NCBI GenBank assembly: GCA_009809945.1
Contig: WTPW01000507.1
Span: 5,748-69,747, forward strand
Source of the DNA: Gigaspora margarita
Taxonomy: Eukaryota > Glomeromycota > Glomeromycetes > Diversisporales > Gigasporaceae
DNA length: 64,000 bases
Reading direction: 5' to 3'
Shown: positions 1 through 12,226 of the stretch, piece by piece
Numbering within the stretch: the stretch's first letter is position 1
How the letters are laid out: every line of letters starts with the position of its first letter
The notes under the pieces: generated by a model
What the model was told of the DNA's origin: nothing
Databases searched by the model: none
What the model saw: the letters and a program-made list of their open reading frames with translations, nothing else
Program-made: the position numbers and the translations under genes

Positions 1-940
1 TTTTTTTTTTTTAGAAAGCGTCAGTTCAAAAAATTTTTTTTGAAAGCTTATATTTCGAAAATTGGGAAGCAATACCAAAGGCAGTACCTGATGTTTGAAA
101 TGTAGCTGATATATACCAAAGTAGAACCGCTAACAGAAAAAATTTTTACTATGATTTTCAAATATAACCTCATATAGATTATTCAGGGTCCTACCTAAGC
201 CTAACACGTTGACATGCTATCGAGAATGTTCATAATCTGTGCCCCTTAACACATATCATGCTAACACGTTAACGTGCGAGCATGTTATGAGGATTTTACA
301 AAAAGGGTAATTATATATCAATCACCAAGTTTACATGGATTTTGACTAACAAAAATAGAAATGAAGTAATCTATACTAAATAAAGAGAAGAAGATCCATT
401 TACAAATGGGGTAAACCAATCTGGAAATTCGAATATCTAACGTCACAATTTCGAATTGTGCCAATAGTATATTGGATTAATTAGCGGATGCCTGAGATCT
501 TCTAATTAGGTAGCTGCGTGATGCAGTTGCGCTAAACCAGGAACTTTGCATATTACAGAGTTAGACAGTTACGAATGTAACTATTATCTTGCTTAACAGG
601 TTATCAATTTATAAATGTCTCGCTTGGACAAGACACACACTAAAACAACTTTCAGGCGTAAGTATCTTTACTATACGCTTCTCTTTATTTGTTACCAGTC
701 AAAAGACTAACCTTTGCTCTTTCTATTTATATTAATTCTGCGATTACATATTTTATCCTATATTTTACTTTTTTTATTGTAATAAAATTAAATTCTACTA
801 ATAAAACTAATAAAATCATCTTTGTTATGGTGATCATAATTTTGGTCAACTTTATTACCACATGAGCCGTTTGAATTTATTTTCATTCTATCTTTGCACT
901 TTTCGCTTTGTTATACATTTCATATTAAATCACTAACAAT
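1..940. other. intergenic, no gene seen
   Basis: AT-rich sequence without a convincing reading frame. It opens with a short poly-T run. The string AACACGTT occurs twice (about 207 and 265) within a short inverted arrangement. I see no coding signal or known RNA here. Confidence 0.6.
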
Positions 941-1292
941 CACTTTATAGACAACTTAGTTCATAGACAATTAATTTACAGACAAAATTACTCTACAGAT
1001 GGTTAATTCACAGACAAATTCATTTTGTTGACATTATATTTAGCCAACAATTTTTTTATAAATTACACCAACTTTACCGTAAATTCTCGAAACAATGCCT
1101 ATGCCCACTATTTCAAGAAATTATAGTAAATCTAAACTTAACCCTAATGACAATGACTAGAATTAATTTGTCTGTGAAATCTGATGTCAGTGAAATAACT
1201 GCCAATGAAACAAACTTATCTGTGAATAAATCGAATGTAAAATAACCTTCACTGTAATTAAATTCTCCGCGAACTAAGTTGTCTGTGAAGTA
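941..1292. mobile_element. inverted-repeat MITE with ACAGACAA subterminal repeats
   Basis: The left end (TATAGACAACTTAGTTC) and the reverse complement of the right end (CACAGACAACTTAGTTC) form terminal inverted repeats. Inside both arms the motif ACAGACAA or a close variant recurs several times at about 20-30 bp spacing. No reading frame is present. A related TTCACTGACA motif cluster lies at about 9345-9410. The target duplication is not clear, so the exact ends are approximate. Confidence 0.55.
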
Positions 1293-2116
1293 ATTTTTGA
1301 TGAATTGATACTAATAAATAGAATATTAAATAAAAACTCAATAAAATCGAAATAGATCACAATAATTCAATGGAATTTTAAGGCTGTCTGATTGCGATAG
1401 AAAATATTTTACCTGATTTTGTTCCACCATATGATACGTATTAAGTTGGGGTGGGCGATGTACTATGTAGATCAAAGCTATATGTAGTTAGTAATTTAAT
1501 TAATCAATGATTTTAGAGTGATTATTAAGATGTTTTTCTATAAAATTGGGTCTTGCCTTTTTAGATGCATATGTTGCATTGCTTTTTTTTCTGCCAATAG
1601 TTCAAAGTAAATTGATTCATACATATTACGTCTACGAAGCTATAGAGCCATTTTTTAAATTATTTATGGGAAGTATATATTTGTTTCGGCTATTTTAATT
1701 TGATTGTTTTACTTAATTGGTCAGATAAGTTGTTAAATGAATCAAAAATTTTTTTCAAATAGAATGTAAATTTCGCTCTATAGTTTAGTTCTTTGGAACT
1801 TAATATCAGTCTTTTCGAAATTTCACGTTTAAATTCTTGGTTATTAAGTCTGCATCTAATTAAATATTGGATAAACGCTTATGTATCATACAGTTTAATG
1901 TAAAAAAATTGATAATGCATTTTTATATGATACTACATATATTATTCTCGCTCGGATTTCATATTAAACACTGTCTTTATTAGACATTGTGAAAATACAT
2001 GATGGGAGTAGTGCTCTACTTCATCACTTCTCTTCTGCCATAACATATTGTGCTCATAACAACTCTATGTATATGTAAATATGCTCATGTGACGAAGCAT
2101 AATTGAAGATCGCCCA
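1293..2116. other. intergenic, possible remnant of a foldback element
   Basis: No gene is seen. At about 1447 the sequence resembles the terminus of the foldback at 3868-4490 (GGGGTG..., then CTATATGTAGT). A matching partner may lie near 1925 (ATATGATACTACATATA), so a diverged relative of that family is plausible but weakly supported. Confidence 0.4.
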
Positions 2117-2118
2117 TG

Positions 2119-2387
2119 CTTATGGTGCGGCACACGTTACATACAACATCAATTTTTATAATAGTGAGTTTCGCTATGGTGCGGCGTATTCAACTCATTA
2201 CACATGATAGCAATTTTTTATATAGTGGCGCATTCAACTCCTTACACATGACAATATTAACTTTTATAAGAGTAGCGAGTTGACCCCACGCTTCAACTCG
2301 GTACACATGATAACATCCACGTAAAATAGCGAGCTCGAGCCCACGCTATGGTGCGGCGCATTCAACTCATTGCACATGACAACAGGC
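2119..2387. repeat. diverged tandem repeat, about 5 units
   Basis: Units of roughly 50-65 bp begin with TATGGTGCGGCG or a decayed form and continue with ATTCAACTCATTACACATGA. Starts are near 2119, 2175, 2226, 2292 and 2346. The minus-strand 80-codon frame across part of it looks like a by-product of the repeats, not a gene. Confidence 0.7.
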
Positions 2388-2572
2388 AGGGTGCTAGGTG
2401 CAATGAATGAGAGAGAGGGCGGGAGGGATGGGATCCAGATTATAATCGTGCATCGAAGAGACAAGTGACAAGACAAGTGAAGTAAGAAAGCACTGAGATT
2501 CACCATTTACTCCCACATGTATCTTTATAATCTCTGCCACATGCATACTTACGTACGTACCTATGATTTTTA

Positions 2573-2813
2573 CAGGGCTGTCCCCAAATTTCCGGATCGG
2601 ATACGTCGGATCTAGGTCGGTGCTTAGCCCGACTTGTTAGCAGGTTCTATAGCAAATTATCAGCTAGGCATTTTTTACTTAATGAATGGGTATCGTATGA
2701 TTTATTAGTAAAATTTTTTATGATCTTGGGCAAAATTGATCAATTCCGATTCAGCCGACCATGATTCCGATGCACTCCGACGCATCCCGAACCGGAATAT
2801 TGGGACTCCCCTG
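2573..2813. mobile_element. 241-bp TA-flanked MITE
   Basis: The ends CAGGGCTGTCCC and, on the other strand, CAGGGGAGTCCC start inverted repeats of about 40 bp that continue with CCGG and ATRCGTCGGA. A TA lies immediately outside each end (2571-2572 and 2814-2815), as for Tc1/mariner-type insertions. There is no coding capacity. Confidence 0.75.
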
Positions 2814-2846
2814 TATGAGTTCGTACCTATAAACGCCCATAGATTT

Positions 2847-2963
2847 CCCACAAAAACATTAATAAATGAGTTTACCCCCTAACGTGACTTCACCCTAATC
2901 TCACCCTAACCCTAAGGGGTTGCATTTGATAAAAGTCACGGGAGGGGTAAAATTTTTTGTGGG
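2847..2963. repeat. imperfect hairpin
   Basis: CCCACAAAAA at the left pairs with TTTTTGTGGG at the right, and TTTACCCCCT plus ACGTGACT pair with AGTCAC and GGAGGGGTAAA. The loop contains CCCTAACCCTAA. It could be the remnant of a small foldback element. Confidence 0.6.
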
Positions 2964-3268
2964 AGAGTTACCACAGCTTACCAATAATCTCTATCACATG
3001 CATATCTATAATCTTCATTGCATACAATCATATGCTATTACCTTTTTCATATAAGCCTCAATTTCATATAAGCCACAAATCAGGTTATCCTCGCGATAAT
3101 AACCCTAGCGTGACTATCGTCAACGCATAGGCTAGTTTTGATTTACATAATACCAAATCCGGTATGTCACACCAGCACAGCACATTGACATGTGAAATCA
3201 TAGGTTTTTAACGTCCAATCAAATGCAAGATTTTGCGAACTATCATTCTAGATGGCAGGTAACCATAC

Positions 3269-3333
3269 ACTCCGTCAATTTGCATGACTCCGTTCCTGGT
3301 AACTCCGTCAATTTGCATGACTCCGTTCCTGGT
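3269..3333. repeat. 33-bp tandem duplication
   Basis: Two virtually identical 32-bp units (ACTCCGTCAATTTGCATGAC... to CCTGGT) lie at 3269-3300 and 3302-3333. They fall in a 60-codon plus-strand frame that has no other support as a gene. Confidence 0.8.
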
Positions 3334-3867
3334 ATTCGAAACGGTCTAGAGCAAATTTTCAACAACTATGATTCCAACACTATTCCAACACAAACTCAAC
3401 TTTAAATTGTTTACAATAAGTTATGATAGAAAATTGTGAATTAATTTCAATACATATAGTATGCCACTGATTTAGTAATACAAACTAACTTAACCACTTA
3501 TTGTGTCATCGTGATAGCTCATAAAATTTGTAATAGAATTTTTTACATTAAATCAAATAGAAATTATGACAATTTCAATACAATCTAGCTCATGATTAGC
3601 TAATACAGTAAAGTTATTGCTGGTGATATGATGAAATTACAAAAATTAAAAAAATAATGAATCTTTAAAATAAAGGGTCTTAAAATTCATCTAAGAATGC
3701 CCAAACTTTGTTAATTTTGATGAATAAGCTTAAAATAATAATAATTTTTAGCAAACATGAGAAAAAAAATTTTAATTTACACGAATAAATGTACAATATA
3801 CACTAATTTGCTATAGAACTATCTACACTAAATTCTATCCTAATATGTTGATGCCGACGCGTTTCAT

Positions 3868-4490
3868 TGGGGTGCGCTGTGGCCTATGTAAATCAAAACT
3901 ATATGTAGTATCATATAAAAATTAAATATTGGAGATTTTTTGTGATTAGTGATCAGGATATTTGATCAGAATAATGTATCGGGTTATTTATCACTTTTTA
4001 TATATATTTTAATAGTAAAGAATGAGTTGAATGTTTTAGATATCTAGAACGAATTGCTTTACTTTTTTCAAAATTTTTTTGCATAAATCCATTCTTAAAC
4101 ACGTTAATAACAAAATTACGTTGAAATTTTTTTAACATTAATATTTAAATTTCAAGTTGACTATTGTGTACTATCCAAAGAGAGATATTTACGTTGCAGG
4201 TAAAAAAAATTTAATACTAGAGATAAAATTTTTTAACGTAACTTTGTTATTAACGTGTTTAAGAATGGATTTAATATAAAAAAAAATTGAAAAAATAAAG
4301 TAATTCGCTCTGGACATCTAAAAACCTTCAACTCATTCTTTACTATTAAAATATATATAAAAAGTGATAAATAACCCGATACATTATTCTGATCAAATAT
4401 CCTGATCACTAATTACAAAAAATCTCCAATATTTGATTTTTATATGATACTACATATAGTTTTGATTTACATAGGCCACAGCGCACCCCA
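3868..4490. mobile_element. Mutator-type foldback element with 9-bp target duplication
   Basis: The element begins TGGGGTGCGCTGTGGCC and ends with its reverse complement. The arms pair over roughly 250-300 bp, so almost the whole element is a palindrome with a short unpaired centre near 4150-4200. A perfect 9-bp direct repeat GCGTTTCAT flanks it (3859-3867 and 4491-4499). Long inverted repeats with a 9-bp duplication are typical of non-autonomous MULE/foldback elements. The superfamily call is an inference, since no transposase is encoded. Confidence 0.85.
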
Positions 4491-4499
4491 GCGTTTCAT

Positions 4500-5510
4500 G
4501 TTGTATTAAGCAACAGAATATCTTTTTCATTCATTTACGGAGTAAATTTTACTAATGTTCAGCTACAGTTAATGATGCCTTTCATCAAACAGTTTTTGAT
4601 TAACGAATTGACAAACAACAACTTATAATGAATAGTAAAAAGCATAAACTTTTATGCTTTTCTTTTATATTGAAATTATTTTTTGTTGTATTATCCTATC
4701 TATCCATTAATGAAAGTAAAATTAAAAATTAATTACCGTAGGATTTATTTTTATAACTAATGATTTTGTAGAAAAAAATTTTACAGCTGTAAAATTATAA
4801 CAAAGATTTTAGTAAAGTAAATAGCTTTACCCTACAATATTACTGAAAATTAATCGATTGTAGTTTTTTTTTAGCATTTTATTGGCCGAATTTAATTTTC
4901 AATAATTTCATTAATGTTAGGAGTTTCATCGAAGGTTTTGTCAGAGAATACATGATGAGAAACTCTCATTGCAGCAGCAAATAACTTTGTCAGATGACTA
5001 TAATTCAGTTTAGTATGAATTAGGACTCAAATCGGAATGTATCTAAATTACTCGTGACAAAATGTATACGTAGTGTTAACCTATATAACACGAATCATCC
5101 TTGTTATTAGAAATACTTATTAGTATAGATTTGTGCTTGCAACCGAAATACGGTATTATGAATTTTACCGTATGTATCGTTTAAACCAAGCGACGTAATT
5201 TTTTTTATTAAAGGAATATTAGGTTCACGTTTTGCAGTAATGACATTGTAACTTTATTAAAAAATTTGTACAATCAAGCTACTTATTTAATGTTACTTAT
5301 TTAATGTTATAATGAGCTAGAAATAAAATAAATGTCTTAAAAAGATTCTAAATATTTCAATAATACTAAACTTAATTAAATCATTATGATTACTAAATCA
5401 TTATGATTATTACTGAACATAAAAAAAAAATTTTTTTTTAATAATAATATGAGAAATGGTTCCCAAGAATATAGAATAGACGAATAAAAATTTTCTATAG
5501 TAATAAAATA
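4500..5510. other. intergenic, no gene seen
   Basis: AT-rich spacer between the foldback element and the 3' end of PAF1. It holds no credible reading frame, RNA gene or structured repeat that I can recognise. Confidence 0.6.
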
Positions 5511-5513
5511 TCC

Positions 5514-5519
5514 TTTATT
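5514..5519 (-). terminator. PAF1 polyadenylation signal
   Basis: AATAAA on the minus strand, about 45 nt downstream of the PAF1 stop codon, is the only canonical hexamer at a sensible distance. Confidence 0.6.
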
Positions 5520-5562
5520 AATAAATTTTTGAGGTCATTTAATAAATTATATAAAATGCAAT

Positions 5563-7291
5563 TTACCAACACGGCCGTTCAATGCGTCGTCTTTTTTCCA
5601 TGATGTATTCAATTTCATAATCACTAAGCTTTTCTTTTTCCAGCAATTTCAATTGACTTTCTTTTTCATCCATCGGAATTTCGTATGAATATTTTAGATA
5701 ACGTGATTTTCCATAGTTCTCCGGCGCGCGGAATCTTTCCTGTGTAATAGACAAAATTGATAAGAAAACAGAGAAAGTTACAATGAAATATTATATTATA
5801 ATATTACATACTGTTGGTCGTCGACGTTTCATATCCCATCTTACAGAAAAAGGAACATAAACCATCACTTTTTCATTTGTATCACCTTCATCGATGTTGC
5901 GCTCCATAAATAAAAGTTGAGAATTTTTTGGAATTTGATTCTTATCTGTAACATAGTCTCTAACCCATTTATATTTGTAATACTTTAGGGTATTGACATA
6001 ATCAATACATGATAGAATAAGCATAAAAAAAGAAACATACATATATACACATATTATATATATATATATATATATATTTATTATATAAACTTAAAAAAAA
6101 AAAAAAATACAAACTCCTTTACAATCATTATACGATCTAATATTTGATAATCTTTCAGCAGCTTCAGAAGATGGAACATAAAGCATCAAGAACTTCTCAT
6201 CACCAGATACTACTGGATTAATTAAAGCTTTACAAATTCGCTCGTTTCGATTTTTCCCATGATCCTAAAAATAATTATTAAATATCCGAATTATAATTTA
6301 TAAAAAAAAAAAAAAGAAACATATCGAAATTTGAGCTTACTTCATCGTCTTCCAAAGGAAGTCCTTCCCAAGGGTCATTATCAAAACTAGCCTGTACAAC
6401 CATAACATGTTGATATTCAAATTCAGGAAATATAGAAAGAATTTGTTCAGATTTTGCTTTCGGATTTTTGGGATGTTCAAGTTTCTTGAGAAATTCAGGA
6501 TCATTTGCAATTTTAAAAGATTCCTCAATCGCGGCAATTTGTTCTTCGTGACTTTGTTTTAAACCCATCTTATTAACTTTTAAAGTGGCCATACTATAAA
6601 ATGTTTAATCGTAAACATTTAAATTAATAACAGAAATAAAATAAAAAATAAATTAAATTAAATAAATAAAAAACATAGATATACACCGACTTTCCATGGT
6701 TTTTTCAGTATTGTTGCTCTGATGTACTGTTTCTGACGCACTTATATGCTGCGTCATACGCAGCCATGACTTTGGTCTTGAATACCTTTTCAATCGTGTC
6801 GATCCCATAACCATATTTGTACGATCTTTGGGTGGAACAACTAAACGAATATCTTTAGTATCGAGATGACCTATTCTTATAGGATTTATATCTAACAATA
6901 AAAACAAAAAATTAATAAAGAATTACTAGTTTAAATTGGTCAGACATAATGAATTTTAACGAACCATAATTTCCACTAGAAGCAACACCTAAATCATTTG
7001 CCATTCCTAAATCAGTGTCATCAAGAAGAGGGAGACGTTTTGATTGAAAAGTACGTGAAGTTCGATTGATATCAGTTATTCTTTCTAGATCAGGTTTCCA
7101 ATTCAAATCAATTGGTGGATCAATGGGTGGAGGAATCAAGTGTCGATATCTCATCTTGCACAAATAGCTATAATCCGATCGTACTCTTCTATCCTGAATA
7201 TCATAACTAAGAAACAAAAAGAATCAACGAAAGTATAAACCATTCAATCAAACTGTCATTTTAAATGTAGTTACTTGAGACTTGTTGACAT
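5563..7291 (-). CDS. PAF1: RNA polymerase II-associated factor 1 homologue, seven exons
   Basis: PAF1 is the scaffold subunit of the nuclear Paf1 complex, which travels with RNA polymerase II and supports elongation and histone modification. Exons, joined in transcript order: 7291-7275, 7206-6965, 6891-6687, 6593-6341, 6264-6115, 5982-5812, 5739-5563. All six introns (68-132 bp) are GT-AG and the frame stays open for 404 codons. Family landmarks: RSDYSYLCKMRYRHLIPPPI (about residues 15-34), then LDDTDLGMANDLG, PKSWLRMTQHIS, EEQIAAIEESF (about 168-178), and a lysine/arginine-rich C terminus. The length is close to fungal family members. The start was chosen because MSTSL in a 17-nt first exon restores the expected N terminus; the alternative is an unannotated upstream start. 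The last intron boundaries are clean, but exon 6 uses the acceptor CTAAAG because no nearer AG exists. CpG is retained (11 in the 177-bp last exon), unlike the surrounding elements. I see no damage. Confidence 0.88.
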
Positions 7292-8320
7292 TGTGTAAAT
7301 TTTAGAAAATTTAGAAATGAGAATTTGGAAAAATTTTATGACATAACAAAACCAATTAGTATATATATTATATACATGAAATACGTATACGTACAGTACA
7401 TCACATGCTAGTTCTTTTTTAGTTATCATAGATGATCTTCAATGTGATTATAAACGTAATTAACCACGTGTGCGTAAAAGTTTACAGTGAAATTATGTAA
7501 TTGGAAATCCGAATTCTCACGAAGGGATGGAAAAGGTTTTATATTATGTAATAATTAAAAATATGAATAAATTGACAGAAGGTTTCGATCAAAGCAGATC
7601 GACCAAAAATTCAGGTTGGAATATACCGGAATTGATTATAACCCAAAGTTCCACAAATAAAGTTGTTAAGCTGTTAATTTGTTAATTTTTTTTATATGAT
7701 TGGTTGGTATTTATTGCTTCCATCCTAGTTCTGGCCTATTTGGTCCTAAATTTTTGCCGATCTGCTGAATTTTGAAAATTACATTTACAGTATTAAAAAA
7801 AAAAATTAAAAGCAACTAAATTTCATAGATAAAATAGAAAGAAATTTTGTTCCCCATATATAGGGTTGACATTACTTAAGTTACAATTTACGTTACATAC
7901 GAAACTTACGAAATAAAAACGTAACTTAACATTAATAGTGCATTGGCACATATATTAATCATGATGCTCGAAACTATGATTTCATATCTACTTATGCACT
8001 AGCTCTGTGAAAATTTTGGTCGACGCTATTCATATGATCAAAATTACATGTAAAACTTTGCTTTCAGAAACTTACACATATTTACGCAAAATTACGCAAA
8101 ATTACGTCAATTTGCCAACCCTACATGTAATATAAAAAATGATTTTGTAACTTTATCGTCGAATAAGAGAAGAAAATTGCAACCCTTCAATTTTTGTATA
8201 TTTTTAATTATGGAAGTTTAAAATATTTAGTGATCATACGCATATAGTTTTGATTTATTTGGTTGACGGATCACCATAATTAAATATGCTAGTGAATAAT
8301 TTCACCATTATTGGTGAAAA
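7292..8320. other. PAF1 upstream region and intergenic DNA
   Basis: This should contain the PAF1 promoter, but I recognise no specific element. A possible small MITE lies at about 7861-8123 with ends AGGGTTGAC and, inverted, AGGGTTGGC. No target duplication was found, so it is left as a suggestion. Confidence 0.45.
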
Positions 8321-8393
8321 CGATGTTGAATTGGTGAAATTGTTGATGAAATTGATGTTGAATTGGTGAAATTGATGTTGAATTGATGAAATT
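8321..8393. repeat. short tandem repeat GATGTTGAATTGGTGAAATT
   Basis: About four imperfect copies of a 15-21 bp unit (GATGTTGAATTGGTGAAATT and shortened forms) lie in direct order. No coding meaning is apparent. Confidence 0.75.
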
Positions 8394-8557
8394 AATTTTC
8401 ACCAGCATCTCAAGCCATAATACCGTAATGTGGCGATTCATTTAAATTGTTTAGTTTTTCTTTAATGAATTTGGTAATTGCATATTAAACATTTATTTAA
8501 ATCTTTAAAATTTTTATAATGCACAACATTAAGTTAGAACATGATCAAATATGGTTT

Positions 8558-9034
8558 TTTTTTTTTTTTTGTTTTCCTTCTGGGAAATACCCAGAGGTGG
8601 CGTATGGCCTTCTTTTATTAATTTTTTTACTAATGGGACCTGCCTATAACGCAGAGTCCCTACATTTGTAGAGATCTACACTAATTTTAACTATTCTTAA
8701 CATCCGGAATTTCACCGGAAGTATATCAATTCCACATCCGGAATTTCACATCACAACTGGGAATGACCTAGCTGACCTTATTTAACTGGAGGATTTAACC
8801 AGAACATTTTCCTTCAACCGGAATTCCACCGGAATTTCGCCGAAAGTCTTGCAACCGGAATTTCACTGGAAGTATCTGGATTGCAGAGTAGAGGCACACA
8901 CATGTGGCTGGGCCATCCATACGTGGTCCTAGCAACCTGGTTCAGGTTATCCGTCTCATGACATTGTATAGTTATTTTTTGCTGTTCATAGGGCTTGAAC
9001 TGACAACCTTGCGTTTGAAGCGGCAATTGTCCTG
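8558..9034 (-). mobile_element. SINE-like retroposon, 477 bp, minus strand
   Basis: A perfect 15-bp direct repeat GATCAAATATGGTTT flanks the insert (8543-8557 and 9035-9049). Read on the minus strand it ends in AATAAA, a hairpin (CTGGG-TATTT-CCCAG) and poly(A). Near its 5' end AGTTCAAGCCC (8991-9001) matches an RNA polymerase III B box, but no A box precedes it, so the 5' end looks truncated. The body carries four copies of a CCGGAATTTCACCGGAAG-like motif. No long frame is present. Confidence 0.8.
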
Positions 9035-9049
9035 GATCAAATATGGTTT

Positions 9050-9695
9050 GAATATAACATAATAGTAAAAGCTTAAGAAAATCCCAAACTATTAAGTAAC
9101 TGTAACAACATCAATAACAATTTGACAATATCACCATTAATATCATAAATCCATGTCCTGCAGTTGCAATGTAAGAAACATTTGCATCTTGAATAAGTTT
9201 CATTAACATAATTATAAGCAAATAAACTATCTCCAAATATTCTTTTGACTATATTTCTACTTTCAAGTTTCATATTAACTAGTGTAGTATTATTTGTCAT
9301 ATTACAAATATAATAAGTGAAAATCGGATATGGATCCGCCTGATTTCACTGACAATTATTTCACTGACAGCTCATTTAACTGTCATCACGCAAAGTGACA
9401 ATTTACTAAAATATATTCTTGCAACTAATAAAACTCTAACTCTAACTCTATGTGATGCCTACTTGGTGAATTTTTGGTGAAATGATTGTTGGTGAAGTGA
9501 GCAGCACCGGTAATTTACCATGTAAGTTACCTGGGTACGATTTAATTTCACGTGGTAAAAAATTTGATTTGTACCCCTGGTATTGTGTATGGTATAGGGT
9601 ACGTTGTGTGGGAGTCTTTTGTAAGGAGCATATAATCCCAAAATTATTGCGGTTTGCATAATTTTATGACCCCTAAGATAAATTTTTTAATTATT
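9050..9695. other. intergenic, no gene seen
   Basis: AT-rich. TTCACTGACA occurs twice at about 9346-9370, resembling the subterminal motif of the MITE at 941-1292. Small minus-strand frames here lack any family feature. Confidence 0.5.
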
Positions 9696-9812
9696 AAATG
9701 ATTGTGATTGTAATTACAATTGCTAAAGCTAGCTAATTTATCATAAACATGAGCTTAACACTCATGATAAATTGGCTAGCTTTGGCAACTGCGATCACAA
9801 TTACAATCATTT
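9696..9812. repeat. long hairpin
   Basis: Arms of about 50 nt (AAATGATTGTGATTGTAATT... and its inverse ending ACAATCATTT) enclose a loop of about 20 nt that itself contains CATGAGCTTAACACTCATG. It is a probable small foldback insertion. Confidence 0.75.
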
Positions 9813-9997
9813 AAATATAAAAAAAGCATATGCAAACTGCAATAAACTACATACTCGCCATGGTGATTTATTGAATAGTTAAATAATTATGGTTAATAAT
9901 TCTTTCTATTGAAACACAATCATTAAAGTGAACAAAATTAAATTTTGTACTCATGGCAGTAATTTATTGAATTAAATGATTACGTTAATTATACATA

Positions 9998-10587
9998 AGG
10001 GAGAGGGGGGTATTGTGGCGCAGTTAAAGTTCTATGATGTATATCACGTGATATTTTGATCAGAATTAGATGATTTTGGTACCATTCGATCTGTCTCATT
10101 GAGACAAATTGAATGGCACCAAAATCATCTGATTTCGATCACACAATCATGAGATATCACTTTTTTTAAAAAACCACAGTCTTATTTTGGCACAGCATCT
10201 AATTCGGCGCACTAAAAATCTCTAATGTAATATTTTGTGAACTATCAGTTAGAATCATATGATTTTGGCACCATTTGATTCGTCTCGATGAGATGAATCG
10301 AATGGTACCAAAATCACATGATTCTGATCAACAATTCGTAAGATATCGTTAGTGTGCCGAATTAGGTACTGTGCTATTTAGGCATATCGACCTCAAATGT
10401 AGGTTATTTTGCTTAAATAATAATATCTTGTGAACTATCAGTCAGAATCATATGATTTTGGTACCATTCGATTCATCTTGATGAGACAAATTGAATGGTA
10501 CCAAAATCACATGATTCTGATCAACAGTTCATAAGATATCGTTAGTGTGCCAAATTAGGTACTACGCCACAATACTCCTCTCTCCCT
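9998..10587. mobile_element. TA-flanked element built of three palindromic modules
   Basis: Inverted ends AGGGAGAGGGGGGTATTGTG (left) and its near-inverse (right) are bounded by TA (9996-9997, 10588-10589). The body consists of three imperfect palindromes of about 110-130 bp, centred near 10100, 10287 and 10481. Each has the core TACCATTCGATTC...GAATCGAATGGTA flanked by AATCATRTGATT and ATAAGATATCG. No reading frame is present. The same module and closely related ends recur at 47089-48728. Confidence 0.8.
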
Positions 10588-10589
10588 TA

Positions 10590-11057
10590 CATTTTTTTGA
10601 AAATCAATTATTAATGCAAACAGAATTAAATCTCATACATATATTTTTCTTGAAACATAGTCATTAAAATAAACAGATTTAAACTTAATACTCTCACTAG
10701 TTATTCTATAGATCAATTACAAAAATGAAATTTAATCATTTAAATGATCAAATATTGCAATTTTTTCTCACAATTTGGTCACGTATTTTACAAAATTTTG
10801 GACTTTTCAAATTTGCAATAATTAGCCAAATAAAAAGCAATAAAAAACGCATTTTTGATACTAAGTTATTTTAATAAATAATTACAAAATTTCTTCATTA
10901 TTAACTACCTAATATATTAGTTAATTATTGGTAATTTTTTGGGCCTTTATTTGTACTAAACTAATAAAATCATATTGCCAATATTAGCATTTTGTATTAC
11001 AATAATTGGAAATTATATTTATAAAATTAAATTATAATAATAAAAGGGCTTAATAAT
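10590..11057. other. intergenic, no gene seen
   Basis: AT-rich spacer. Nothing recognisable on either strand. Confidence 0.55.
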
Positions 11058-11510
11058 TCTGTGCACCTGCATGGTCATGCATCCCTGTGATCGACCAATC
11101 AAAATTGATCATGTGAACTATCGATCAATTGCTCGTAACTAACCAATCAATATCAATTGCAAATTTTATAAAAAAATTTTAAGAATTTTAAGATTTTTTT
11201 ATTAGAAAAAAAAAACCAAGAAAAATACAACAAACGATAAATCGTACCATGAATAAAAGAAAAAAAATAAAAAAAAATAGCAAAGTGACAAATGTCTGAA
11301 CCCTAACCTGAACCCTAACAGGACCTCAAAGAATATATGTAATACTGAGATCTGGTTTTGTATAGACTTATTATATAATTTTTTAATATGTTATATGTTT
11401 AAATTTGTAAAACCAACAGGTAATTTTTTGAAAACTTAGATGTTTATTTGTATAACAAAGATATCTTTATAACAAGTTAGATATTTATTTTGTATAATGA
11501 TACTACATTG

Positions 11511-11985
11511 TATGTTTCCAAAAATAACTACATGTTATCCTCTTGTTTAAACCCAAAAAAATGCCTTTGATCCAAAAATAAGCTACCCCATGTTTGATAA
11601 TAGTTGCTACATAGTAAAGTCCAAAGTTTACTATCCAAATCGATTAAAGTCGCTTAAGTAAACTTGTTCAGAAGATCAAAATATGCATACTATAAAACTT
11701 TTATCAAAATCTGAGAACTTTTTATTATTTGACTTTTAATTTTTATGTTCACTGGTAAAATTAAAATTTTATTACAAAAATATATTCATTGAACTAAAAA
11801 ATTAAAAGTTTAAAAATAAAAGGTGCTTCAAATTCTGAATAAGTTTACTTTAGTAATAATAATCGATTTACATAATAGAATTTAGACTTTACTATGTAAT
11901 AACTATTTGCGATTGACCAAAAATCTACCCCAGATTTTTGTGTCCAAAAATCATCTGAAAAAGGTAGCTTATTTTTGGAAACATA
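11511..11985. mobile_element. foldback MITE, GCCAAAAATAAGC family, copy 1
   Basis: The ends TATGTTTCCAAAAATAA and TTATTTTTGGAAACATA are inverted repeats. Internal arms (CATAGTAAAGTCCAAA... and its inverse) pair over most of the length. The family recurs at about 12200-12612, 14760-15310 and 15320-15863. Confidence 0.75.
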
Positions 11986-12046
11986 TGGTATGAATATCAC
12001 TTTTTTTATTTTTTTATTTATTTGTTTATTTATTCATTTTTTTTCT

Positions 12047-12226
12047 ACAAAAAACTTGTTTGCACAAGTCTATATATATAAGAATTTTTTAAAAAAAAAT
12101 CTGTGCAAAAAGCTTATTAGCAATCGCTTTTTTCTCACAAAAAACTTGTCTGCACAAGATTATATACATAAGAATTTTTTAAAAAAAATATCTGTACAAA
12201 AAGCAATTGCAAATAGTCACTATATA
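12047..12226. repeat. 90-bp tandem duplication
   Basis: Two units start with ACAAAAAACTTGTYTGCACA at 12047 and 12137 and run through a poly-A/T stretch to TGCAAAAAGC. A 99-codon plus-strand frame across it is explained by the duplication. Confidence 0.8.

Noticed and set aside
3223-3405. 60-codon plus-strand frame with a repeated HDSVPG segment
   Set aside because: The repetition comes from a 33-bp DNA duplication. No start context, homology or neighbouring exon supports a gene.
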